NCBI GenBank assembly: GCA_943914465.1
Contig: CALUCD010000002.1
Coordinates: forward strand, 62,001 to 126,000
Length of the DNA: 64,000 nt
Direction of reading: 5' to 3'
From: an uncultured Corynebacterium sp.
Lineage (GTDB): Bacteria > Actinomycetota > Actinomycetes > Mycobacteriales > Mycobacteriaceae
The notes under the pieces are model-generated. The model was not told the DNA's origin, made no database searches, and saw only the letters and a list, made by a program, of their open reading frames with translations. Positions 26,240-36,614 of the stretch are shown here, piece after piece. The translations under genes and the position numbers were made by a program. Numbering within the stretch: the first letter of the stretch is position 1; each line of letters starts with the position of its first letter.

Positions 26240-26953
26240 CTATAACCTCCCGCCGTACTTTTCAAACGCCCACAGCTCTACATCCGTAGACAGCGTCTGC
26301 TCACCCTGCCTGCGCTGCAGATCCACAAACAACCGCAACACCCCAGGATCCGAAATCCCCTCCGCGATCCGATCAAGCTCTACCGTGCTCACCGACTGCA
26401 GCGCACTCGGCGGCGCAGACAACAACTCATCCGAGAACACCTCTACCCCCGGCACGGTTGCCCGCAGCAGATCGTACGCATCGAAGCGCACCACGTTCTC
26501 TAACGCCCGCAGCCGCTGCGCCGCCACAATCGCTGGCCGATCCGCGTCATTAATCGGCAGATTCACCCCGCCAATCTCTGCAATCAACAGCCCTACAACC
26601 GTCTCGCCCAATTCGTCCGCAGCAGAAGACACCCACACCTCACCGAACAAATTGTGTGCGCACATCACGACGGCGTGGGTTGTCTCGACGTCATCAAGCA
26701 GTTGCGTGCCCGCGTCAAGAGCCGTGTGCAAAAACATTTGCCTGGGGCGCGCATACGCATGCAGCTTTCCGACGCCCCAGCGCACCGCATCCCCTTCCCC
26801 CTCAATTAACACCAGGTCAACGTGGGTGATCGCCCCCGGATCCTCATCCACATCGATGATGATCACCGCGTGCCCGGCATGCTCGAGTTTCACAGCGAGC
26901 GGAGTCTCGCCGAAGATGGCTCCTACGACCAGGCGGGGTGGCATATTCGTCAC
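26240..26953 (-). CDS. Rossmann-fold DUF2520-like protein
   Basis: A 237-aa protein starting with a Rossmann-type strand (RLVVGAIFGETPLAVKLEHAGHAVIIID), then a helical C-terminal part resembling 6-phosphogluconate dehydrogenase/ketopantoate reductase relatives. The glycine-rich loop is weakened (GAIFGETPLA). It directly precedes the PanC-like gene, so a role in pantothenate synthesis, such as a ketopantoate reductase relative, is an attractive inference but not shown. A membrane segment is absent. Confidence 0.8.
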   Translation of the reverse strand: MTNMPPRLVVGAIFGETPLAVKLEHAGHAVIIIDVDEDPGAITHVDLVLIEGEGDAVRWGVGKLHAYARPRQMFLHTALDAGTQLLDDVETTHAVVMCAHNLFGEVWVSSAADELGETVVGLLIAEIGGVNLPINDADRPAIVAAQRLRALENVVRFDAYDLLRATVPGVEVFSDELLSAPPSALQSVSTVELDRIAEGISDPGVLRLFVDLQRRQGEQTLSTDVELWAFEKYGGRL

Positions 26954-26984
26954 CGATTTTCCGCGTTCCCGGTAAGTACCCGTA

Positions 26985-27410
26985 CTACCTGTCGCGGCGC
27001 GACATCAGATCGGCAACTGAAAGGGAGTTCGTGTCATACTCACCGCGATGGCGCCGCCCGTGCTCCTCCGGGGCCTGCCCCACCTGTGCACGCAACGCTC
27101 GGATCTCTTGCTGGAGCTCGCGGATCGCGGCCGCATCTGCAGGCGAGCGCATCTGGGCGTGCGCGGCGGATAACAATGCCCCACGCTCCGCAGCGACACG
27201 GGCAGCCCGGTCACGCTCCTGGCGCGCGCGGTGCATGAAGATAATGCCGGCGATCGCCGACCACAACGCGAACAGCAGCGACAGCTTCAATGCGGTCGCC
27301 GAATTCGCGACAAGCGTGACAAACGTGCCGATGACCGCCATCGCGAACGGGGCGACAACCACCATATTCTCGGTGTCGCGGCGTTTTTTCGGCGACTGTT
27401 CAGCACTCAT
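26985..27410 (-). CDS. DUF6779-type membrane protein
   Basis: A 141-aa protein with two membrane helices (about residues 15-37, VVVAPFAMAVIGTFVTLVANS, and 40-60, LSLLFALWSAIAGIIFMH), followed by an Arg/Ala/Gln-rich coiled-coil tail on the cytoplasmic side. ATG 27410 is chosen because AAGGTG precedes it and the upstream extension is simply the tail of the DUF3180 region. This small conserved actinobacterial membrane protein is part of the folate array. Function unknown. Confidence 0.85.
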   Translation of the reverse strand: MSAEQSPKKRRDTENMVVVAPFAMAVIGTFVTLVANSATALKLSLLFALWSAIAGIIFMHRARQERDRAARVAAERGALLSAAHAQMRSPADAAAIRELQQEIRALRAQVGQAPEEHGRRHRGEYDTNSLSVADLMSRRDR

Positions 27411-27420
27411 TTTCTTCACC

Positions 27421-27888
27421 TTAGCTAACACCCTCGCCTTGAGAGGGCGGGGATACCTCACATGCACGCTCTAGAGTAACCCCCGCAACCGCGAGCGCGA
27501 GACCACCCGCCGCACCAGAGAGCAACGAAGGAAAATCATCCGCCGCCGCGGCAAGCACACCCAGGCGCGGTGCAACGTAGACAAGCAGACCCCCATACAG
27601 ACCGCCGCACAACGCTCCTGCCCAGGCAGACGCTTTACCGAACACCATGAGGTTGGCCACCATCATGGGGTTGAGCTGCGAGCGGTCTAAACCGACCTTG
27701 CCCTCCTCACGCCGTTTGCGCACCATGTAGGCGAAGTAGGCGCACACCGCAGCAACGATCCACAGACTCAACGGCACAACAAGGCTGAGCGATTCCAACG
27801 CCGCGTAGAAACGACGCACCAAGATCAGCGCCGCAGCCGCGGTAAACAGCGCGGCGCCGACAAGACCGGTAATGGGAGTGCGGGTCAC
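27421..27888 (-). CDS. DUF3180 membrane protein
   Basis: A 155-aa protein with four predicted membrane helices (about 9-25, 35-55, 78-100 and 115-138). DUF3180 proteins typically follow folK in actinobacteria, and here the start codon GTG (27888) overlaps the folK stop by 4 nt (GTGA). The basic loop RKRREEGKVGLDRSQLNP lies between helices 2 and 3. Function unknown. Confidence 0.9.
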   Translation of the reverse strand: MTRTPITGLVGAALFTAAAALILVRRFYAALESLSLVVPLSLWIVAAVCAYFAYMVRKRREEGKVGLDRSQLNPMMVANLMVFGKASAWAGALCGGLYGGLLVYVAPRLGVLAAAADDFPSLLSGAAGGLALAVAGVTLERACEVSPPSQGEGVS

Positions 27889-28355
27889 AGTTTGCGCACC
27901 CCCTGCGGGGCAAGCCGCGCGAGGATCTCACGCACCGGCTCGCCGCCCAGCGTCGCATCTGGATCGACTTCCAACCACGGGCGCAGCACGAACTCGCGCT
28001 CATGCGCCCGCGGGTGCGGGATGGTCAACACCGGGTCCGAGCTGGTGTAGCCCTCAATATCGACGATGTCCACATCCAGGGTTCGCGGGCCCCACCGCAC
28101 CTCGCGCACCCGATGCGCGCTGCGCTCCAACCCCTGGCACACAGCGAGCAGGTCAGCCGGTGTTACCTGCGCGTCCACGATGAGCACCTGGTTGAAAAAA
28201 TCAGGTTGGTCCACCCCGCCCCAGGGCGCGGTCGCGTACAGCGAGCTGGCGGCGACCACCTCCGCATCGGGGTGCGCATCGAACGCGCACACCACCGCCG
28301 CGAGATGAGCACGCGAATCCTCCATATTCGAACCCGTGGACAGTACCGCGCGCAT
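27885..28355 (-). CDS. folK: HPPK, 2-amino-4-hydroxy-6-hydroxymethyldihydropteridine diphosphokinase
   Basis: A 156-aa cytosolic enzyme that transfers pyrophosphate from ATP to 6-hydroxymethyl-dihydropterin. It carries the N-terminal STGSNMEDSRAHL and the substrate-binding RWGPRTLDVDIV, plus IPHPRAHEREFVLRP. Starts 3 nt after folB, and the downstream DUF3180 gene overlaps its stop. The second half of the folate pathway is encoded in the order folE-folP-folB-folK on this strand. Confidence 0.95.
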   Translation of the reverse strand: MRAVLSTGSNMEDSRAHLAAVVCAFDAHPDAEVVAASSLYATAPWGGVDQPDFFNQVLIVDAQVTPADLLAVCQGLERSAHRVREVRWGPRTLDVDIVDIEGYTSSDPVLTIPHPRAHEREFVLRPWLEVDPDATLGGEPVREILARLAPQGVRKL

Positions 28356-28358
28356 GAC

Positions 28359-28730
28359 CTACCCGCGCTTCCTGGACCGGCGCGCGATGACCGCGACATC
28401 ATCAAACACCAACGGAATCGGCGCGTGCGGCTTGTGAATGGTCACCTCCACAGCATGGAGCACCGGATACGCCTCAAGCGCCGCATTGGCGATCTCGCTG
28501 GCCACCGTCTCAATCAGCCTTCGCGGGGTGCCGGTGGCGATATCGTGGGCAAGCTGGGCGAGCTCCGCATAATTGACGGTGTCAGCCAGATCGTCGCCTG
28601 CGGCCGCGTCGGCGAAATCGAGCCAGCACACAACGTCGCAAAGAAATGCTTGGCCCTGCTGCCTCTCGTGCGCAAGCACACCGTGATTGGCATACAACCG
28701 CAAGCCTTTAAGTTCAACCCGGTCAGCCAT
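28359..28730 (-). CDS. folB: Dihydroneopterin aldolase
   Basis: A 123-aa enzyme that releases glycolaldehyde from dihydroneopterin. The start MADRVELKGLRLYANHGVL holds the active-site region (ANHGV), with the catalytic Glu/Lys region LVFDDVAVIARR at the end. ATG 28730 overlaps the folP stop by 8 nt. The upstream in-frame extension (basic, Arg/Gly) is not part of the family. GGAAGGCGGGG precedes the start. Confidence 0.94.
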   Translation of the reverse strand: MADRVELKGLRLYANHGVLAHERQQGQAFLCDVVCWLDFADAAAGDDLADTVNYAELAQLAHDIATGTPRRLIETVASEIANAALEAYPVLHAVEVTIHKPHAPIPLVFDDVAVIARRSRKRG

Positions 28731-29589
28731 CACGCCCCGCCTTCCACGCCGCTGCCACATCAACCGCGTCGCGTGAAACCGCTACCTCATGCACGCGCAC
28801 ACACCACGCCCCGAGGTGGGCCGACAATGCCGTCACCGCCGCAGTCGCCGGGTCTGCATCCACCGGGGCATGCGCAAGGCCCCGCTGCGCGCGAATCGCG
28901 GTGAGAAACCGTTTACGCGACGCCCCCACCAGCACCGGAAACGGCCCCGCGATGAATGCTGGCAACCCATTCAGCAGCGCCCAGTTATCCTCAGCCGTCT
29001 TGGCAAACCCAAGACCCGGATCAACCGTGATCTGAGCCGGGTCAACACCAGCAGCGATTGCCGCATCAGTCAACCGAGCCAACACCTCGTGGACATCACG
29101 CACCACATCACCGCCGTGATCAGCAGCACCAGCAGCGCTCTGAAACTGCTGCGTGCGCCAATGCATCAAGCACACCGGCAACCCCGTCTGCGCCATCGCC
29201 TCATACATATCCGGGTCCGCCAACCCCCCAGAGACATCATTGATCATGTCCACACCCGCCTCAGCCGCCGCCAACGCGGTAGAGGCACGCATCGTATCCA
29301 CCGACGTGCGAATCCCCTCCTGAGCAAGCGCAGAAATCACCGGCACAACCCGCGCAGCCTCCAGCTGAGCCGGCACGCGCGTGGCACCAGGACGAGTTGA
29401 CTCCGCACCCACATCAATAATGTCCGCCCCCAGGCTGACGAGCTCCCGCGCATGAGCCACCGCAGCATCGGGGTTGAGGAAGCGCCCACCATCAGAAAAT
29501 GAGTCCTCAGTGACGTTGACAATGCCCATCACCGTCACCCGCCCTGGGGCGCTCAGCTCGGCCAGAGTAGTTGGTGTGCTGCGGCTCAT
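28723..29589 (-). CDS. folP: Dihydropteroate synthase
   Basis: A 288-aa TIM-barrel enzyme that condenses p-aminobenzoate with dihydropterin pyrophosphate (target of sulfonamides). The signatures MGIVNVTEDSFSDGG and DIIDVGAESTRPGA are intact. The later VDPGLGFAKT and GASRKRFL motifs complete the active site. ATG 29589 has AGGAG 8 nt upstream; a TTG at 29595 is too close to that site. The sequence between folE and folP is 11 nt. Confidence 0.95.
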   Translation of the reverse strand: MSRSTPTTLAELSAPGRVTVMGIVNVTEDSFSDGGRFLNPDAAVAHARELVSLGADIIDVGAESTRPGATRVPAQLEAARVVPVISALAQEGIRTSVDTMRASTALAAAEAGVDMINDVSGGLADPDMYEAMAQTGLPVCLMHWRTQQFQSAAGAADHGGDVVRDVHEVLARLTDAAIAAGVDPAQITVDPGLGFAKTAEDNWALLNGLPAFIAGPFPVLVGASRKRFLTAIRAQRGLAHAPVDADPATAAVTALSAHLGAWCVRVHEVAVSRDAVDVAAAWKAGRDG

Positions 29590-29600
29590 CCTCAACGCTC

Positions 29601-30168
29601 CTAACTGCGAATCAGGCTCATGACCTCGGCACGCGACGCCGCGTTACGCTCAAAACCCCCACGCACCGCCGATGTAGTGGTTATCGCGCCCGGTTTGCGA
29701 ATCCCCCGCATCGCCATGCACAAGTGCTCACACTCAATGACCACGATCACCGCCGACGCATCAAGCTTGTCCACCAACGCGTCCGCGATCTGAGCTGTCA
29801 GACGCTCCTGCACTTGCGGACGCTTCGCGTACAAATCTGCCAGCCGCGCCAACTTCGACAACCCCGTCACCTTGCCCTCCGGGCCGGGAATGTACCCAAT
29901 GTGCGCCTTTCCGTAGAACGGCACAAGGTGGTGCTCACAGGTGGAGTAAATCGGGATGTCACGCACCAACACCAGCTCGCGATGGTTCTCTGCAAACGTG
30001 CGCTCGAGCACCTCGGTCGGCTCCGCCTGCAACCCCGCGAAGGTTTCCGCATACGCGCGGGCAACCCGCGCCGGGGTATCAATCAGCCCCTCCCGGTCTG
30101 GGTCTTCACCCACCGCGATCAACAGCTCGCGCACCGCTGCCTCTGCCCGTGCGTGGTCAAACTGGGAG

Positions 30169-30179
<11 letters not shown>
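29601..30179 (-). CDS. folE: GTP cyclohydrolase I
   Basis: A 192-aa enzyme that opens the GTP ring, the entry step to folate. Zinc ligands appear in [19 protein letters not shown] and [10 protein letters not shown]. Further blocks are [21 protein letters not shown] and [15 protein letters not shown] 30179 is preceded by GGAGG at a 6-nt distance and overlaps the ftsH 3' end by 11 nt, so ftsH and the folate genes are likely one transcript. Confidence 0.95.
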
Positions 30180-32592
<2,413 letters not shown>

Positions 32593-32636
32593 AGATCTCT
32601 TCGTGATAGTTCTCTAACCCTGCCGTACCAGCCTGC

Positions 32637-33206
32637 TTACGCTTCCTGCTCGCTGTAGACACGCGGGTGCAACGTGCCCACATACGGCAGATCCCGGTAG
32701 CGCTCGGCGTAATCGAGCCCGTAGCCAATCACGAACTCATTGGGGATGTCAAAGCCCACATCAAGCAGGTCAATCTTCGCCGTTTGCACCTCAGGCTTAC
32801 GCAGCAACGTAATCACCTCAAGACTCTTCGGCGCCCGGCCCTTCAGATTCTTAAGCAGCCACGACAAGGTCAAGCCGGAATCAATAATATCCTCGACCAC
32901 CAACACGTCACGCCCCTCAATCTCCTTGTCCAGATCTTTGAGGATACGCACCACGCCCGAGCTGGTCGTGGAGTTGCCGTACGAGGACACCGCCATGAAC
33001 TCCATCTCACAAGGAATGGAAAGTTTGCGCGCAAAATCGGTCAGGAACAACACCGCCCCCTTGAGCACGCACACCAGCATGAGATCATCCTCGGCGTCAC
33101 GGTAGCGCTCAGAGACCATGTCCGCCAGCTCTTGAATGCGCGACTGCAGCGCATCTTCGGAGATGAGAATGGCTTCCACGTCATCGCCGTAGCGGTTGGC
33201 GGGCAC
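32637..33206 (-). CDS. hpt: Hypoxanthine phosphoribosyltransferase
   Basis: A 189-aa purine-salvage enzyme that makes IMP or GMP from hypoxanthine or guanine and PRPP. The PRPP-binding loop is VVEDIIDSGLTLSWLL, preceded by EGRDVL. The start is GTG at 33206 (VPANRYGDDVEAILIS): AAGGAG lies 6 nt upstream and the length matches the family. The in-frame ATGs at 33266 and 33287 would add 20-27 polar residues and lack ribosome sites. Usual position next to ftsH and tilS. Confidence 0.95.
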   Translation of the reverse strand: MPANRYGDDVEAILISEDALQSRIQELADMVSERYRDAEDDLMLVCVLKGAVLFLTDFARKLSIPCEMEFMAVSSYGNSTTSSGVVRILKDLDKEIEGRDVLVVEDIIDSGLTLSWLLKNLKGRAPKSLEVITLLRKPEVQTAKIDLLDVGFDIPNEFVIGYGLDYAERYRDLPYVGTLHPRVYSEQEA

Positions 33207-33382
33207 GTTGAACTCCTTCCTGTCGTGCAGCTTCGTGGTAGACCGCCCGCTAGACAGCTCAGCCATTAGCACCCTCTCGTCGCTCACCAGGTCAACTCCC
33301 TCATCTTGCCACCTTATTCACGGCAGACACAAGAATCGGTGAGGGCGCGAAGGGGCGCGTGATCGCGCCTCTTCTCGGCCTC

Positions 33383-33470
33383 CTAGCCCAGGATGAAAAC
33401 CCGACGGGAAAGCCCCAGTAAACGGCCAGCTCGGCTGTGGCTCCTGTGACTTTGCGCAATCCCGGGCTAG
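33383..33470. repeat. Intergenic inverted-repeat element, copy A
   Basis: An 88-bp element in the 303-bp hpt-tilS gap, bounded by CTAGCCCAGGAT (33383-33394) and its near-perfect reverse complement ATCCCGGGCTAG (33459-33470). A second copy with identical ends but different interior lies at 58214-58292. The rest of this gap shows no gene. Confidence 0.7.
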
Positions 33471-33511
33471 CGGCGCGGTGGGAGTCCGGGCTAGCAGCGC
33501 GGTAGAAGTTC
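33464..33511. repeat. Two tandem 24-bp repeats at the end of element A
   Basis: Two consecutive 24-bp units (33464-33487 and 33488-33511) share 20 of 24 bases and both begin GGGCTAGC. The second unit overlaps the tilS stop codon. The first unit overlaps the right end of the inverted-repeat element. Confidence 0.7.
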
Positions 33512-34556
33512 AGCGGCGCCCCGCACGCCACTCGATCTCGAGCTGCCCACCTCGGCGGGTGACAGTGCGCCCTTCTGAAAGTGTGATCGGTCCTTGCCCG
33601 TGCCAGTTGGTGACGAGGTGCTCGATGGCGTTGAGTTGGTCGCCTTGAATCGGAACATTGTTTTCGCGCAGCCAGGCAGCGATCCGACGGCGGCGCACAG
33701 CAGCATCCTCGGCTGCAAGTTCAGCGCAATTGTCGGTGGAGCTGATATCAACAAGCGTTTCGACGAGCTGCCGGTCTGCCGCGACCCGGTCCGCAGTGGC
33801 AGCAAGCGGGACAGCGGCATCCCCGCCAAGCAGATCGGTCAGCGCGGGGATGATGGTGCGGCGAATGGCAACACGCCTGTAGGACGGGTCGTGGTTCATG
33901 GGGTCATCCCACCACTCCAACCCGAGTTCGCTGCATGCACCGGTGGTGTCCGCGCGGCGGACAGTGAGCAGCGGACGGACAAGGCGACAACCGGGCAGGG
34001 CTGGCTGGGCTGGCGAGTCTGGAAGGGTTGGCAGAGCTGGCTGGGCAGGCTGCGTGGGCACAAGTTCCACGGCCGCCATGCCCGCCGGGTTGCCTCGCAG
34101 CGCCCCGAGCAGCAACGTCTCAGCCTGATCGTCAAGCGTGTGCGCAACCCAAATGTCCGAAGCCCCGGCTTCTCCCCCGCTCGCGCCTGCAGCCCGAGCG
34201 AGCGCACCGTAGCGAGCTTCACGTGCCGCGGCCTCCACGCCTGAGCGGGTAGCGGTGGCCGGGTCGATCTCAACGCGGACCACCTCAGCGCTCACCCCAA
34301 GATTGCGTGCCTGGTGCGCGGCGCGGTGTGCAACCTGTGCGGAACCATCCTGCAGCCCGTGGTCAACTACCAGTGCGCGCACACGCTTGCCCTCGGCAGC
34401 GGCCGCCGCGACCAAGGCCAATGAGTCGGGTCCGCCCGAGAGTCCGATCACCGCTGGGCCGGTAAATGGGCGCACGGCGCGTCGACAAGCAAGGAAGTGC
34501 GGACTGTGACGCGGCCAAAACGGCGCCGGCGACTTGTGCTCCACGGGCTCGCGCAT
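33510..34556 (-). CDS. tilS: tRNA(Ile)-lysidine synthetase
   Basis: A 348-aa enzyme that modifies C34 of tRNA-Ile(CAU) to lysidine, so that it reads AUA. The PP-loop motif SGGPDS is at 40-45. The downstream HTLDDQAET motif and the WLRENN/NHDPSYRR elements support TilS. The start ATG 34556 lies 7 nt after the dacB stop; upstream in-frame codons would overlap dacB. A Gln/Pro/Leu-rich segment (about 160-185) looks like a low-complexity insertion with repeated QPAQPALP units. Confidence 0.93.
   Translation of the reverse strand: MREPVEHKSPAPFWPRHSPHFLACRRAVRPFTGPAVIGLSGGPDSLALVAAAAAEGKRVRALVVDHGLQDGSAQVAHRAAHQARNLGVSAEVVRVEIDPATATRSGVEAAAREARYGALARAAGASGGEAGASDIWVAHTLDDQAETLLLGALRGNPAGMAAVELVPTQPAQPALPTLPDSPAQPALPGCRLVRPLLTVRRADTTGACSELGLEWWDDPMNHDPSYRRVAIRRTIIPALTDLLGGDAAVPLAATADRVAADRQLVETLVDISSTDNCAELAAEDAAVRRRRIAAWLRENNVPIQGDQLNAIEHLVTNWHGQGPITLSEGRTVTRRGGQLEIEWRAGRR
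34479..34490 (+). repeat. 12-mer GCGTCGACAAGC, copy 3
   Basis: Exact copy on the plus strand inside the 5' part of tilS (antisense to the gene), followed by AAGG. Confidence 0.8.
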
Positions 34557-34563
34557 CACGCGC

Positions 34564-35841
34564 CTAATACTCTCGCAGGGCCGACGCGAGCTCATCGAGC
34601 GCCTGGCGAGCTGCCAGCACGCTCGAGCCGTTGGACAAAAACGCGAACGTGTAGACGTTGCCGTGCTCGCTTGTCACCGTGCCGGCAAGGCCTGAGGTCT
34701 CATCCAAAGTGCCCGTTTTCGCCCGCACCCAACCCCGGCCAGGTAAGTCGGTATAGCGTTCCACCAGGGTTCCCTCACCTGCGGCGACCGGCAGCGTGGC
34801 CAAGAGTGGACGCAGTGGCTCAGCCGTGGCGGCGTCAAGCAGCAGCGAATCCAACAACAGCGGAGTGATGAGGTTCAAGTCTGACAGCCCTGAGTTGTCA
34901 TGGATAGTAGTCGCCGCGAGGTCATAACCGTGCTCCTGGAGCACCGCCATGGTTGCCGCTGGTGCGTCGGTGACACCGCGGCTCAGAGCGACCTCGCGAC
35001 CAATCGCCTCTGCAAAGACGTTGTCGGAGTTTTTCATCATCACATCAAGCCGGCTCACCAAATCCGGCGATTCCGCACTCGCGAGCACCTCCGCGCCCTC
35101 CGGGACCGCTGCAACACCCACGTCCGTCGCACCAACGCGGTCAGCTAACGCCTGGGCCACATCCACGCCCGGGGTATGCGAGCGCGGAACATCACCAGTC
35201 TCTTCGGCTAGCCCCCGCCCACCATTGAGCATCGCTGGTTGGAGCGGTGCAACGAAACCACCGTCAATATCCAAAGGATCCCAACCGGGCAAAAGTTCCG
35301 GCATCTCGTCCCACGCGCTGAGGTCAATTGCGACCTTTTGAATCTCCCCCGCCGATGTGGAAGCGGTCAATGCCGCGGCGAGCTCGTCAAGACGCTCGGT
35401 GTTCATCCAGACATCCCCCGCCGCTTTGATCACCACCTCACCCGGGCTCGCACCGCGGTATACGCTGGTGGTCACGGTGTCACGGGGGCCGAGTTCTAAA
35501 ATTGCGGCTGCTGCAGTGAGAATCTTCGTGGTGGACGCCGGCTTCAACGGGGCAGCGGCTTGGCGGTCGAAGATGACCTCCCCGGTGGCGGCATCAGAGA
35601 TCCGCGCATGGAAGTCTGCCAGTGCTGGGTTGTTCGCCAGGCGCTCCACGGCCCCCTGGAGCTGCGCTGTGTCAATCGGCTCTGGGGTGGCTGGCTCAAT
35701 GAGCGGTGTCGCTGAGGAGAACTCGTACGCGGGGCCGTGCTCAAGGTGCGCAAGCTGTTGTTGCGCCGCGATACCAACACCGGCGGCACTACCGACCGCA
35801 ATCACTGCGGCTGCCACCGCCGCCCAAGTCCAGACCTTCAT
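34564..35841 (-). CDS. dacB: D-alanyl-D-alanine carboxypeptidase/endopeptidase (PBP4 type)
   Basis: A 425-aa serine-type peptidoglycan enzyme (peptidase S13). The N-terminal helix (6-26) serves as a signal or anchor. Catalytic motifs are STTK (103-106), the SxN equivalent SDN, and KTG in RAKTGTLDE near the C-terminus. It trims stem peptides in the cell wall. ATG 35841 is chosen because it gives the hydrophobic start MKVWTWAAVAAAV. TAGGCT lies 8 nt before it, so transcription may be nearly leaderless. Divergent from ppa. Confidence 0.94.
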   Translation of the reverse strand: MKVWTWAAVAAAVIAVGSAAGVGIAAQQQLAHLEHGPAYEFSSATPLIEPATPEPIDTAQLQGAVERLANNPALADFHARISDAATGEVIFDRQAAAPLKPASTTKILTAAAAILELGPRDTVTTSVYRGASPGEVVIKAAGDVWMNTERLDELAAALTASTSAGEIQKVAIDLSAWDEMPELLPGWDPLDIDGGFVAPLQPAMLNGGRGLAEETGDVPRSHTPGVDVAQALADRVGATDVGVAAVPEGAEVLASAESPDLVSRLDVMMKNSDNVFAEAIGREVALSRGVTDAPAATMAVLQEHGYDLAATTIHDNSGLSDLNLITPLLLDSLLLDAATAEPLRPLLATLPVAAGEGTLVERYTDLPGRGWVRAKTGTLDETSGLAGTVTSEHGNVYTFAFLSNGSSVLAARQALDELASALREY

Positions 35842-35933
35842 CGGCGTAGAGCCTAGCGGACGCGGCTCAGTATGATGGCAGGCGCGAGAAGAACGCATCG
35901 CAAACATACTTTTACCGCGTGAAGGAGCGCCAC

Positions 35934-36467
35934 ATGGCAATCGAGGTCATCATCGAAATCCCGAAGGGTTCCCGCAATAAATACGAGGTGGACCACGAAA
36001 CCGGCAAAGTGTTCTTGGACCGGTACCTGTTCACCCCGATGGCGTACCCGGCGGATTACGGCTTTATCGATAACACGCTCGCCGACGATGGCGACCCGCT
36101 GGACGCACTCGTGATCTCGCCGGAGCCGGTATTTCCCGGTGTGACGGTGATCGCGCGCCCAATCGGCGTGTTCAAGATGACCGATGAGGCCGGCGGCGAC
36201 GACAAGCTGCTGTGCGTGCTCGATGATGTGCGCTACGAGTCCTTCCAGGACATCTCCGATGTGGATGACTTCACCAAAGATGAGATCGAGCACTTCTTCG
36301 TCCACTACAAGGACCTTGAACCGGGCAAGTCCGTCAACGGCTCAGGCTGGGGCGACAAGGCTGAGGCGGAAGCGATCCTGCAGGCTTCGCTCGACCAATT
36401 TGCACGCGTCGGTGATAACTCACGCGAAGGCCTTGAGGCTGAGAAGGAAGCGAAGACGGAGAACTAA
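35934..36467 (+). CDS. ppa: Inorganic pyrophosphatase
   Basis: A 177-aa family I soluble pyrophosphatase, removing PPi from biosynthesis. The signatures [24 protein letters not shown] and DGDPLDALV (metal-binding Asp cluster) are intact. ATG 35934 has GAAGGAG upstream; a -10-like CATACT lies near 35908-35913. A strong hairpin terminator follows 18 nt after the stop. Monocistronic, divergent from dacB. Confidence 0.96.
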   Translation: MAIEVIIEIPKGSRNKYEVDHETGKVFLDRYLFTPMAYPADYGFIDNTLADDGDPLDALVISPEPVFPGVTVIARPIGVFKMTDEAGGDDKLLCVLDDVRYESFQDISDVDDFTKDEIEHFFVHYKDLEPGKSVNGSGWGDKAEAEAILQASLDQFARVGDNSREGLEAEKEAKTEN

Positions 36468-36484
36468 AGATACCGGCACACGAA

Positions 36485-36524
36485 AAGCAGGGCCTCACCG
36501 ATCATCCTCGGTGAGGCCCTGCTT
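36485..36524. terminator. Strong bidirectional terminator after ppa
   Basis: A perfect 17-bp stem (36485-36501 with 36508-36524) with a 6-nt loop, TCATCC, lies just downstream of ppa. The plus-strand tail is A/T-rich (AATCTAT), and the minus-strand side ends in CTTTTCG, so it can also stop transcripts of the convergent protease gene. Confidence 0.85.
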
Positions 36525-36572
36525 AATCTATGAGCTGCATGCTTTGTACTGCAGCCGTTGTGTAGTGGGCGC

Positions 36573-36596
36573 GAACTGGCACCTTTGTGCCAGTTC
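36573..36596. terminator. Perfect 10-bp hairpin after the subtilase gene
   Basis: GAACTGGCAC, a 4-nt loop (CTTT) and GTGCCAGTTC. It sits 19 nt from the protease stop. There is no U-run, so it may protect the transcript end instead of terminating. Confidence 0.5.
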
Positions 36597-36614
36597 AGCA
36601 CGCCTGGGGTGTGG

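Noticed and set aside
33301..33531. 76-aa minus-strand open frame in the hpt-tilS gap
   Set aside because: It simply translates the tandem repeats (RAASP units) and has no ribosome site.
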